DNA from: Gemelliphila asaccharolytica
Lineage (GTDB): Bacteria; Bacillota; Bacilli; Staphylococcales; Gemellaceae
Length of the DNA: 8,328 nt
Direction of reading: 5' to 3'
Assembly: GCF_001553005.1 (NCBI RefSeq)
Contig: NZ_KQ959883.1
Location: 1 to 8,328, forward strand
Shown here: piece after piece, positions 1 through 6,939 of the stretch
Numbering within the stretch: position 1 is the first letter of the stretch
How the letters are laid out: every line of letters starts with the position of its first letter
Position numbers and translations under genes: made by a program
Notes under the pieces: generated by a model
The model's input: only the letters and a program-made list of their open reading frames with translations
Told to the model about the DNA's origin: nothing
The model's database searches: none

Positions 1-1103
1 GCGTCAAAGGTTACTCTTGTGTAGCCTTCTGTAACTTGTACTTTAGGATCTGTGCTTGTTTTTACTACGTCTTTGTAGGTAACATTTAATTTGACATTCA
101 TCTCTTTACCTTCGGCAACTTTATAATTGTAAGTTACTTCACTTGGATTATTACTATCAACTGTAAGAGCATCATTGCCAAAACTTGCTCCAGCTGGTGA
201 AGTAACTTTATCTTTATTAAATTTTCCTGGGAACTTGCTATATTTAAATTCTCTTGTGTCCTTATTTATTGATATATTGTATTGTTGATTACTACACTCC
301 AATTTAGTAAGATTTTTGTTTTTACTTAAATCTAAACTTGTTAGCTTGTTTCCAGAACAATACAAGCTAGTAAGATTTGGGATTTCACTTACATCCAAAC
401 TCTCTAGCTTGTTGTTATCACAACCCAATTTAGTAAGATTTTTGTTGTAACCTAGATACAAACTCTCTAGCTCATTGTAAGCACACCACAAGTTAGTAAG
501 ATTTTCGTTTCTACCTACATACAAATTCTTTAGCTTGTTGTTATTACAATTCAATTCAGTAAGATCTATGTTGTAACCTACAAACAAATTCGTTAGATTG
601 TTTCCATTACAAATCAATTTAGTAAGATTTGTGTTTTCACTTACATCCAAGTTTGTTAGTTGGTTAGTATGACAATATAATGTAGTAAGATCTCTGTTGT
701 TACTTACATCCAATCTATTTAGCTTGTTAATAGAGCAATCCAAGAAAAAAAGCTTTGTGTTGTTACTTAAATCTAAACTCTCTATCTCGTTTTCAGAACA
801 ATCCAATTTAGTAAGATTTTTAAAAAATCCAATTCCATTTAAAGAAGAAATTCCTTGCTTTCCTATCGAAAGCTCTGTAACATCAGCTACCTCGTCATCA
901 CTTAAATAGCCATTTTTATTTTTATCAAAATTATCACTTACATATTTTTTAAAATTTTCATCTGAAAAGACATCATCTATCTTTACACCATCATTTACAT
1001 TGCCATTTGCAACATCGTCATTTGCATAGCTAGTTATTGGGTTTAAAGGCAGATAAGACATAAACATTACTAGAGCAAGGAAAAATCTCATTATCCTTTT
1101 CAT
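1..1103 (-). CDS. Secreted leucine-rich-repeat (internalin J-like) surface protein, 3' end outside window
   Basis: The first 367 codons are visible and no stop occurs before the window edge. The start ATG at 1103-1101 follows AGGAG at 1118-1114. Residues 1-27 form a signal peptide: MKRIMR, a hydrophobic stretch, and likely cleavage after SYA. Residues 60-71 (DKNKNGYLSDDE) match a 12-residue EF-hand calcium loop. Residues 97-264 are eight 21-residue leucine-rich repeats of the form LTxLxCxxNxLxxLxxxxNxx, with a ninth degenerate copy. After about residue 275 comes a non-repeat region with beta-rich character (VTYNYKV, NVTYKDVV, GYTRVTFDA), as in cell-surface proteins of Gram-positive anaerobes. 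The Cys at position 6 of each repeat resembles the cysteine ladder described for Listeria internalin J. The protein is inferred to be exported and to mediate adhesion or ligand binding. A wall anchor (LPXTG or other) cannot be judged because the C-terminus is missing. It is not part of the selenium operon. Confidence 0.87.
   Translation of the reverse strand, partial: MKRIMRFFLALVMFMSYLPLNPITSYANDDVANGNVNDGVKIDDVFSDENFKKYVSDNFDKNKNGYLSDDEVADVTELSIGKQGISSLNGIGFFKNLTKLDCSENEIESLDLSNNTKLFFLDCSINKLNRLDVSNNRDLTTLYCHTNQLTNLDVSENTNLTKLICNGNNLTNLFVGYNIDLTELNCNNNKLKNLYVGRNENLTNLWCAYNELESLYLGYNKNLTKLGCDNNKLESLDVSEIPNLTSLYCSGNKLTSLDLSKNKNLTKLECSNQQYNISINKDTREFKYSKFPGKFNKDKVTSPAGASFGNDALTVDSNNPSEVTYNYKVAEGKEMNVKLNVTYKDVVKTSTDPKVQVTEGYTRVTFD
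312..815 (-). repeat. Eight tandem 63-bp units encoding 21-residue LRRs
   Basis: The coding sequence repeats with a period of exactly 63 bp, eight full units giving 504 bp. Strongly conserved parts are AATCTTACTAAATTG (start of each unit) and the Leu/Val-Ser/Gly-x-Asn part near its end. Each unit encodes one LRR. Copies differ enough that they look like diverged tandem duplications rather than recent expansion, but the shared stretches could allow unit gain or loss by recombination. Confidence 0.9.
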
Positions 1104-1144
1104 TTTAATTTCACTCCTATTTTTTATTTTTATATTTCTTCATA

Positions 1145-1161
1145 ATATATATATATATATA
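1145..1161. repeat. (AT)8 dinucleotide tract within the LRR gene promoter
   Basis: Seventeen bases of uninterrupted alternating A and T cover the 3' part of the promoter spacer, the -10 element and a few bases beyond. Dinucleotide tracts of this length can slip during replication. This is a sequence observation; whether it varies in length is not known. Confidence 0.75.
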
Positions 1162-1178
1162 ATTATTTATTTTGTCAA
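1150..1178 (-). promoter_or_regulatory. Likely sigma-A promoter of the LRR gene
   Basis: On the minus strand, TTGACA (1178-1173) is followed after 17 bases by TATATA (1155-1150). The -35 matches consensus and the spacing is ideal. Transcription would start near 1143, giving a leader of about 40 bases with AGGAG at 1118-1114, 10 bases before the ATG. The -10 lies within an alternating AT run. Confidence 0.65.
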
Positions 1179-1341
1179 TACTTTATTTTGTTTTATGTAC
1201 TAATTTTTAAAACATTTTTAAAAAATTTAATCAAATCAAAAAGTTAATAAAAATTTTTTATTTTCTATCTTTTAGCATTTGATTACAAAATAATTTAATT
1301 AAATTTTATTAAAAATATCTTAGATGAAAGAATAAATAAAT

Positions 1342-1377
1342 AAACTTTATAGTTAGATTTTCACTACTATAAAGTTT
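1342..1377 (-). terminator. Terminator of the selenium operon, possibly bidirectional
   Basis: AAACTTTATAGT (1342-1353) and ACTATAAAGTTT (1366-1377) form a perfect 12-bp stem with a 12-base loop, 23 bases after the selA stop codon. On the minus strand the stem is followed by the U-rich tail TTTATTTATTTATTC region; on the plus strand by TTT C TTTTT. It should end the selenium operon transcript before the LRR gene promoter. The remainder of the 1104-1400 spacer is A/T-rich with no further gene. Confidence 0.75.
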
Positions 1378-1400
1378 TTTCTTTTTATTTATAATCTATG

Positions 1401-2774
1401 TTAAAGTTTATTAAGTTCTTCTGCTACTAAATTAAATTCTTTACTTCTAAGTGTTCTCATATCTAAAATTGTTTTATTATCTTTTATTCTTGTTATTACC
1501 GGAATTTCTAATTCTAGTAATTCTTTTTCTATTTCTTCTGCTTTTTTTGTTTTATGTTCTAATTTTACTACAACACTCTCTAAATAACTTGCTGGAAAGC
1601 TCCCTCCTCCTACTTCTGCTTTATCTTTGTTTATTTCTATATCATATTTATTTTTATCCAGAAGATTTGCAAAGGTTTTTGCTTTTTCTTGTAGTTTTTC
1701 TTTTGATATGCTTATCATGTGTAGTGTAGGAATTTCTTTCAGTGCTTTTTTTTCATCTAGATATAGTTTTAGGGTTGCTTCTAGGGCAGATATTGTCATT
1801 TTGTCTACTCTTAATGCTCTTGTTAATTGATTTTTTTTCATTTTTTCTATGTATTCTTTTTTTCCTACTATTATCCCTGCTTGTGGACCTCCTAGTAATT
1901 TATCTCCACTAAATGTTACTATGTCTATTCCACTTTCTACTATTTCTTTTACTGTAGATTCTTTTGGTAAGCCATATTCTTTGAAATCTACAAATTGCCC
2001 ACTTCCTAAGTCATTCATTGAGATTAATTTTTTTTCTTTTGCTAATTTTGCTATTTGTTCATTAGTTACACTTTCTGTAAATCCTAATATTTTGTAATTA
2101 CTTGTATGTACTTTTAATAGTGCTCCTGTTTGTTCGTTTATTTCTTTTTCATAGTCTTTTAAGTGAGTTTTGTTAGTTGTTCCTACTTCTACAGGGACCC
2201 CTCCTGATAATTTTATTATTTCTGGTATTCTGAAAGCTCCTCCTATTTCTACTAATTCTCCTCTTGATACTATGATTTCTTTTTCTTTTGCTATTGTGTT
2301 TAGTGCTAACATTACTGCTGCTGCGTTGTTATTTACCACAAGAACATCTTCTGCTCCTGTTAGACGTTTTATTATGTCTTTTAAGTGTGTGTATCTACTT
2401 CCTCTTTTCTTTTCATCTATGTTAAATTCTAAATTTGAGTAGTTAAATGCTACGTTTATTAGATTTTCTTTTACACTTTCACTTAGTAAACTTCTTCCTA
2501 GATTTGTGTGTAGTATTGTTCCTGTTGCGTTTATTACCCTTCTTAGAGAGTTTTTATCTTCTTCTTTTACTTTTGTTTCTATTATTTCTACTATTTCTTT
2601 TAGGCTTGGTATTTCTTGCTGTTCTTTTTTTATTATTTTTTCTTTTATTTTTGCTATTTCTTTTTTTATTATTTCTTTTACAAATGTTTCTGGGTATTTT
2701 TTTGTTATTTTTTCTATTTGTTTTGTTAATAAAATTTTATTTATTGCAGGAATTTTTGATAATTTTTCTTTCAT
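1401..2774 (-). CDS. selA: L-seryl-tRNA(Sec) selenium transferase
   Basis: This PLP enzyme converts Ser-tRNA(Sec) to Sec-tRNA(Sec) using selenophosphate, in the cytoplasm as a large ring-shaped oligomer. It is 457 residues, close to the E. coli protein (463). The N-terminal region to about residue 75 is Lys/Glu-rich and helical, as in the family's tRNA-binding part. Family motifs follow: INATGTILHTNLGRSLL (81-97), RGELVEIGGAFRIP (171-184), EVGTTNKTH (196-204) and the PLP-lysine motif TFSGDKLLGGPQAG (287-300), with Lys292 the expected Schiff-base lysine. The ATG start follows TAGGAGAAAA; the TAG there is the stop of the preceding desulfurase gene, leaving 8 bases between them and suggesting translational coupling. 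It is the last gene of the operon. Confidence 0.97.
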   Translation of the reverse strand: MKEKLSKIPAINKILLTKQIEKITKKYPETFVKEIIKKEIAKIKEKIIKKEQQEIPSLKEIVEIIETKVKEEDKNSLRRVINATGTILHTNLGRSLLSESVKENLINVAFNYSNLEFNIDEKKRGSRYTHLKDIIKRLTGAEDVLVVNNNAAAVMLALNTIAKEKEIIVSRGELVEIGGAFRIPEIIKLSGGVPVEVGTTNKTHLKDYEKEINEQTGALLKVHTSNYKILGFTESVTNEQIAKLAKEKKLISMNDLGSGQFVDFKEYGLPKESTVKEIVESGIDIVTFSGDKLLGGPQAGIIVGKKEYIEKMKKNQLTRALRVDKMTISALEATLKLYLDEKKALKEIPTLHMISISKEKLQEKAKTFANLLDKNKYDIEINKDKAEVGGGSFPASYLESVVVKLEHKTKKAEEIEKELLELEIPVITRIKDNKTILDMRTLRSKEFNLVAEELNKL

Positions 2775-2782
2775 TTTTTCTC

Positions 2783-3934
2783 CTATATTTCTTTTATTAT
2801 TTCTTTTATTTTTTCTATTGCGTAGTCTATTTCTTCTTCTTCATTCATGCTTGAAAATGAAAATCTTACCATTCCTTGCTTTTCTGTTTTGAAGTGTTTG
2901 TGTATTAACGGTGCACAGTGTGTTCCCGCTCTTACTGCTATGTTATATTCTTCTGCTAGTGTTTCTGCTACGTCTGCTGATGAGATGTTTTTTATATTAA
3001 ATGATACTACTGCTACTCTTTCTGCTTGAAAGTTTCCATAAAATTCTAGACATTTGTATTTTTTTAGTTCATTATAGAATTTGTTTGCATAGTGTATTTG
3101 TTTTTTATATAAGTTTTTTATTCCTTTTTGTTTTATATATTTTATTCCTTCTTTTAGTCCTGCTATGGATGGGGTGTTTTGTGTTCCTGCTTCTAGTCTT
3201 GTTGGGTATTCAGCCGGATGTTCATGTTCAAATGTTTTTATCCCACTTCCTCCAACGTTGTATCTATTTATTTCTATGTTTTTATTGTTTATTATCATTC
3301 CTCCTGTTCCTTGAGGTCCAAAGAGGCTCTTGTGTCCTGTGAAGCAATATATATCTGCTCCTATGTCTTTGACATTTATTTCTAATACTCCAGCTGTCTG
3401 TGATATGTCTACTATTACTAGAATGCCGTGTTTTTTACATATTTTCACTATTTTTTTTATATCTACTATATTTCCTGTTACATTTGAGGCGTGATTTACT
3501 ACCATTAATTTTGTTTCTGGAGTTATATTTTTTTCTATTTCGTCATATTTTATTATGCCATTTTTGTCGCTGTCTATTATTGTGTAGCTTACATTTTTTT
3601 CTTTTGCCATTTTGTATATTGGGCGAAGAGCGGAGTTGTGTTCCATTTTTGTGGTTATTACATGGTCGTTTGCTTTTAATATCCCTGTTATTGCTATATT
3701 TAAGCTTTCTGTTGAGTTCTTTGTAAATATTAGGTATCTTTCATCTTCTAGTGAAAAGAAGTCAGCTATTTCTTTTCTTGCTTGATATATTTCTAAAAAT
3801 GCGTTGTTGGCTTCTTTATAGCTTCCTCTTGAGGGGTTTGCGTATTTTGATGATGATAGTATTTCGTATACTTTTTCTGCTACTTGCTTGGGTTTTTTTA
3901 GGGATGTTGCTCCATAATCAAAATAATATGACAT
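2783..3934 (-). CDS. Cysteine desulfurase / selenocysteine lyase-like PLP enzyme
   Basis: A class V aminotransferase-fold enzyme of 383 residues that should release sulfur (or selenium) from L-cysteine (or L-selenocysteine) as an enzyme persulfide or perselenide. Key sites are visible: His99 in KMEHNS, Asp176 and Gln179 in VDISQTAG, the PLP lysine Lys202 in FTGHKSLFGPQGTGG, and the catalytic Cys340 in RAGTHCAPL. It looks most like the cysteine desulfurase family proteins often linked to selenium genes (TIGR01977 type), rather than housekeeping IscS; the RxGxHCAP loop is SufS-like. There is no adjacent IscU or SufU scaffold, and it lies between selB and selA. Its inferred job is therefore supplying selenium to SelD, although a general sulfur role cannot be ruled out. 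AGGAG lies 4-5 bases before the As preceding the ATG; the gap to selB is 17 bases. Confidence 0.9.
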   Translation of the reverse strand: MSYYFDYGATSLKKPKQVAEKVYEILSSSKYANPSRGSYKEANNAFLEIYQARKEIADFFSLEDERYLIFTKNSTESLNIAITGILKANDHVITTKMEHNSALRPIYKMAKEKNVSYTIIDSDKNGIIKYDEIEKNITPETKLMVVNHASNVTGNIVDIKKIVKICKKHGILVIVDISQTAGVLEINVKDIGADIYCFTGHKSLFGPQGTGGMIINNKNIEINRYNVGGSGIKTFEHEHPAEYPTRLEAGTQNTPSIAGLKEGIKYIKQKGIKNLYKKQIHYANKFYNELKKYKCLEFYGNFQAERVAVVSFNIKNISSADVAETLAEEYNIAVRAGTHCAPLIHKHFKTEKQGMVRFSFSSMNEEEEIDYAIEKIKEIIKEI

Positions 3935-3951
3935 TTTTTCTCCTTTCTTTT

Positions 3952-5838
3952 TTATTCCATATTTTTTCCTTTTATTCTGTAGTTTTCTACTCTTTTTGTT
4001 AATTCTTTTTTGTCCATATATTCTAGTATTGCCATTGTGTATTTTCTACTTGATCCACTCATATCTCTAAACTGAGCTAGTGTTAGTTTTTCTTCTTTTT
4101 TGAAGTGTTCTTTTACTTTTTTTACTGCGTCTTGGTATATGTTTATATGTATATATATTTCATCGTTTAGTTTTATTAGTGTGTTTCCTACTAATGATTC
4201 TACTAATTCTTTATTTATTTTGTTTTTTTCTATTATTTGTGATACTGGTTGTGGTTTTAATCCTGATTGGAGTAGTATTTTTTCTATTTTTTCTTTATCT
4301 TTTAGTTCTTTGTTATCATATACTATTTTAAATTCTTTGAATGATATGAAGTTTCCTTGTTTTCTTAGTTCTTTTTGTTCTATTAATTTTTCTATGATGG
4401 CTTGCGTTTCTTTTTTATTGACTTTTATTTTTGATATTAATTCTACTATTGGGATTCCTAGTCTTAATCTGTATTTTTGATGATAGTATGATATTTCTGA
4501 GTAGATTTTTTCTTTTATGTCTTGGTATTTTTTTATGTGAATGTAGTTTTCATTTATTTGTATTATTTTGTTTTCTTTTTTTAGATTTTCTAATTCTTTT
4601 TCTATTTCACATTTTGCTACTTCAAGATTTTTTATTATTTTTTCTTTTGGCAGTAGATAGTTTGTTTCTGTTATTAAAAAGTTTGTTATTATTTCTTTTA
4701 AGCTTCCTTTTGCTTGATTTTTTAATTTTGTTAGGATAGTTTCGTTATATCTTTTGTGTTTTTTTGGTGCTGGGTCTACTACTACTCCTCCTCCTATTGT
4801 TTCCATTGGTGAGTATGTTCTTATTATAAATTTATCATAATTTTTTATTGATATTTCTTCTTCTAGTCGTAGCTGTGCAAAGTGTTTTTCTCCTTTTTTT
4901 ATCTTTTCTACTCCTAAAGGTACTACTCTTGCCATTACTTCTTTTGTTCCTATGTATATTCTTACTCTATCCCATAATTCTAATGTGTATTTTGTATCTT
5001 TTATTAGCATTATTTCTGCGTCTAGCATATATGTTTGTATTAAAGAGTTTGGTGTAGCTAGGGTGCAGCCTCTTTCTACATCTTCTTTTTTTACGTTTGT
5101 TAAGTTTATTGCTGTTCTTTGTCCTGCTGTTGCTTCTTTTACGTCTTTTGAGTGTACTTGAATGTTTCTTATTTTTGTTTTTATATTTTTAGGATATATT
5201 TCTATTTCATCGCCTATTTTTAGTTTTCCTTCTGTTAGGGTTCCTGTTACTACCGTTCCAAAGCCTTTTATTTGAAAAGTTCTGTCTATGTTTAACCTTG
5301 CTTTTTCTTTTATTTCTTTTTCTTTTATGTCTTTTACTTTGCTATCTATTTCTTTTATTAAGGTATCTATTCCTTCTTTTGATATAGAGTCTACTTCTAT
5401 TATTTTACTTTTTTCTAAAGGGGTGTCTTTTATAAATTCTATTATGTCCTCTTTTATCATTTCTCTATATTCTTTTTCTACTAAGTCTTTTTTTGTCATT
5501 ACTATTATATAGTCTTTTATTCCTAGTAGTGTTAGGATATCTACGTGTTCTTTGGTTTGTGGCATGATTCCTTCTCTTGAGTCTATTAGTAAGAGTACAA
5601 GGTTTATCCCGCTAACTCCTGCAAGCATATTTTTTATAAATTTTTCATGTCCTGGTACGTCTACTACTCCACATCTTTTTCCACTTGGAAGATCAAAATA
5701 AGCAAAGCCTAGATTTATGCTCATTCCTCTTTCTTTTTCTTCTGTTGTGGTGTCTGTTTCTATACCGCTTAGTGCTTTTATAAGAGTTGTTTTTCCGTGG
5801 TCTATGTGTCCTGCTGTTCCTACTATTATATTTGCCAT
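3952..5838 (-). CDS. selB: Selenocysteine-specific translation elongation factor SelB
   Basis: A 628-residue GTPase that carries Sec-tRNA(Sec) to the ribosome at UGA codons marked by a SECIS hairpin. The N-terminal EF-Tu-like G domain has GHIDHGKT (10-17), RGMSINLGFAYF (38-48 region), DVPGHEKF (60-67) and TKKD (115-118) in place of NKxD, which is usual for SelB. Domain 2 carries DRTFQIKGFGTVVTGTL (185-201). The C-terminal part, from about residue 370, is a string of winged-helix units. The last contains FRDMSGSSRKYTMAILEY and then LTKRV, the conserved SECIS-binding winged helix. Length is comparable to E. coli (614) and Moorella (634) SelB. The start follows AGAGG, which overlaps the stop of the DUF3343 gene (9-base gap). 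The protein predicts UGA recoding in this organism and fits with the UGA in selD. Confidence 0.97.
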   Translation of the reverse strand: MANIIVGTAGHIDHGKTTLIKALSGIETDTTTEEKERGMSINLGFAYFDLPSGKRCGVVDVPGHEKFIKNMLAGVSGINLVLLLIDSREGIMPQTKEHVDILTLLGIKDYIIVMTKKDLVEKEYREMIKEDIIEFIKDTPLEKSKIIEVDSISKEGIDTLIKEIDSKVKDIKEKEIKEKARLNIDRTFQIKGFGTVVTGTLTEGKLKIGDEIEIYPKNIKTKIRNIQVHSKDVKEATAGQRTAINLTNVKKEDVERGCTLATPNSLIQTYMLDAEIMLIKDTKYTLELWDRVRIYIGTKEVMARVVPLGVEKIKKGEKHFAQLRLEEEISIKNYDKFIIRTYSPMETIGGGVVVDPAPKKHKRYNETILTKLKNQAKGSLKEIITNFLITETNYLLPKEKIIKNLEVAKCEIEKELENLKKENKIIQINENYIHIKKYQDIKEKIYSEISYYHQKYRLRLGIPIVELISKIKVNKKETQAIIEKLIEQKELRKQGNFISFKEFKIVYDNKELKDKEKIEKILLQSGLKPQPVSQIIEKNKINKELVESLVGNTLIKLNDEIYIHINIYQDAVKKVKEHFKKEEKLTLAQFRDMSGSSRKYTMAILEYMDKKELTKRVENYRIKGKNME

Positions 5839-5847
5839 TTCTAACCT

Positions 5848-6117
5848 CTATTTTTCTTTATATAATAATTCCGTTTCTCTTTTTATTCCTTTTTTTTGGG
5901 AATAATATAGTGCTTTGTATTTTATTTTTTCTTTTTCTAGTATTTTTATTAAGTCGCAAAATTTTTCCCATTTTGTTTTTAAGGTAAATCCACACCCTAA
6001 ACTTATGCTTGGATGGGTTGGTATTAATGCTGCTTGAAAGTTTTTTTCTTGACATATGTTGTCTGATTTTATTGCATCATGTGTTGAAAAAAATACAATT
6101 AGTCCTTCTTCTATCAT
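5848..6117 (-). CDS. DUF3343 protein, putative Se/S carrier
   Basis: A small cytoplasmic protein of 89 residues with the layout of the DUF3343 family (PF11823, 'putative Se/S carrier protein-like'). It has a beta strand then FFSTHDA near the N-terminus, LIPTHPSIS in the middle, and a conserved CG in SLGCGF (Cys42). Cys22 is the only other cysteine. Family members are commonly found beside yedF, selD and other selenium genes. The biochemical role is not proven; the conserved Cys makes a persulfide or selenide relay plausible. The C-terminal 20 residues are Lys/Glu-rich and extend past the usual compact family fold. AGGAG overlaps the yedF stop (8-base gap), and the gene's own stop overlaps the selB ribosome site, so it is embedded in the operon. 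Confidence 0.83.
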   Translation of the reverse strand: MIEEGLIVFFSTHDAIKSDNICQEKNFQAALIPTHPSISLGCGFTLKTKWEKFCDLIKILEKEKIKYKALYYSQKKGIKRETELLYKEK

Positions 6118-6125
6118 ATTTTCTC

Positions 6126-6926
6126 CTATGGTTGTAATATTTTGTTTGCTTTTCTCATGTCTTCTACTATGAAGTACATATTTGTGGGATTTCCTACTGC
6201 TAAGTCTATTTTATGATAGTCTATACATGCCCCGCAACAAAGTATTTCAACTCCCCCTTCTTCTAATTCTGCTAATTCGTCTAAGACATGACTTCTTTGT
6301 CTATCTACAAGATAAGCTCCTTCATTGTAAAATATTATTTTTTTTGGTAATAGTTCTTGTTCTGTTAGTGCATAAAGGTAGCTTTTTATTAGTTTTTTTC
6401 CTAATTCTTCGCTTCCATGTCCCATGATTTTTTTATTTATAACTACTATATAGCTATCATCTTTTAGGGCATATTGATTTTTTTCTTCACTATTTTGCTC
6501 TTGTTTTGTTATTAAAACTTTATATCCTTCTTTTATTTTTTCTATTTTTATTTCATTGTGGTGTTTTTGTGCAAAATTTTTTAAAGCTTCTAAATCTTCT
6601 TCTTTTAATAAGATTTCTACGCTGTCTTCTGTTTCTAAAGTTCTTTGTACTTGTGCTACCGGTACTGGACATTCTCCTTCTAGTGCGTTTATTTTTACTG
6701 GTTCTAATGCTTGTTTGTTTGTTATTGTTGTTATATATTCTTCATCTGATACTGGTATTACCTCTATTTCATATCCTAATTGTTTTGCTAATTTTTCTAA
6801 GTTTTGAGTTGCTATGAAATTGTCTACTACCGTTTCTACTACATCATATTCCCCTAATAGTTTTCTTGTTTTTACTACTGGTAGTGGGCACGCCATTCCC
6901 TTAGCGTCAAATCTTGTTTTTTTCAT
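6126..6926 (-). CDS. yedF: YedF-type selenium metabolism protein with two TusA-like domains
   Basis: This 266-residue protein ends in the DsrE-like domain typical of selenium-associated YedF: residues 157-266, with YIVVINKKIMGHGSEELG and ILCCGACIDYHK (Cys230, Cys231, Cys234), then VGNPTNMYFIVEDM. The N-terminus is a TusA domain (3-70) with FDAKGMACPLPVVKTRKLL and Cys13. Residues 77-140 look like a second TusA domain: VKINALEGECPVPVAQVQRT, with Cys86 in the same CPxP motif. The usual YedF has one TusA plus one DsrE-like domain and is about 200 residues; this one is longer by that second domain. The role is inferred: Cys-based transfer of selenium or sulfur between the desulfurase and SelD. AGGAG precedes the ATG, and the gap to selD is 13 bases. 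Confidence 0.9.
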   Translation of the reverse strand: MKKTRFDAKGMACPLPVVKTRKLLGEYDVVETVVDNFIATQNLEKLAKQLGYEIEVIPVSDEEYITTITNKQALEPVKINALEGECPVPVAQVQRTLETEDSVEILLKEEDLEALKNFAQKHHNEIKIEKIKEGYKVLITKQEQNSEEKNQYALKDDSYIVVINKKIMGHGSEELGKKLIKSYLYALTEQELLPKKIIFYNEGAYLVDRQRSHVLDELAELEEGGVEILCCGACIDYHKIDLAVGNPTNMYFIVEDMRKANKILQP

Positions 6927-6939
6927 TATTTTACTCCTT

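Noticed and set aside
312..815. CRISPR-like regular repetition
   Set aside because: The 63-bp period is coding, in frame, without unique spacers, and translates into leucine-rich repeats.
1451..5987. Many plus-strand open frames rich in Phe, Leu and Ser overlapping the selenium genes
   Set aside because: They are mirror images of A-rich minus-strand genes, with low-complexity translations, no ribosome sites and no recognisable motifs.
5858..6055. A 65-codon minus-strand open frame overlapping the DUF3343 gene
   Set aside because: It lies in another frame inside a gene with clear family motifs, and has Lys/Asn-rich composition with no supporting motif.
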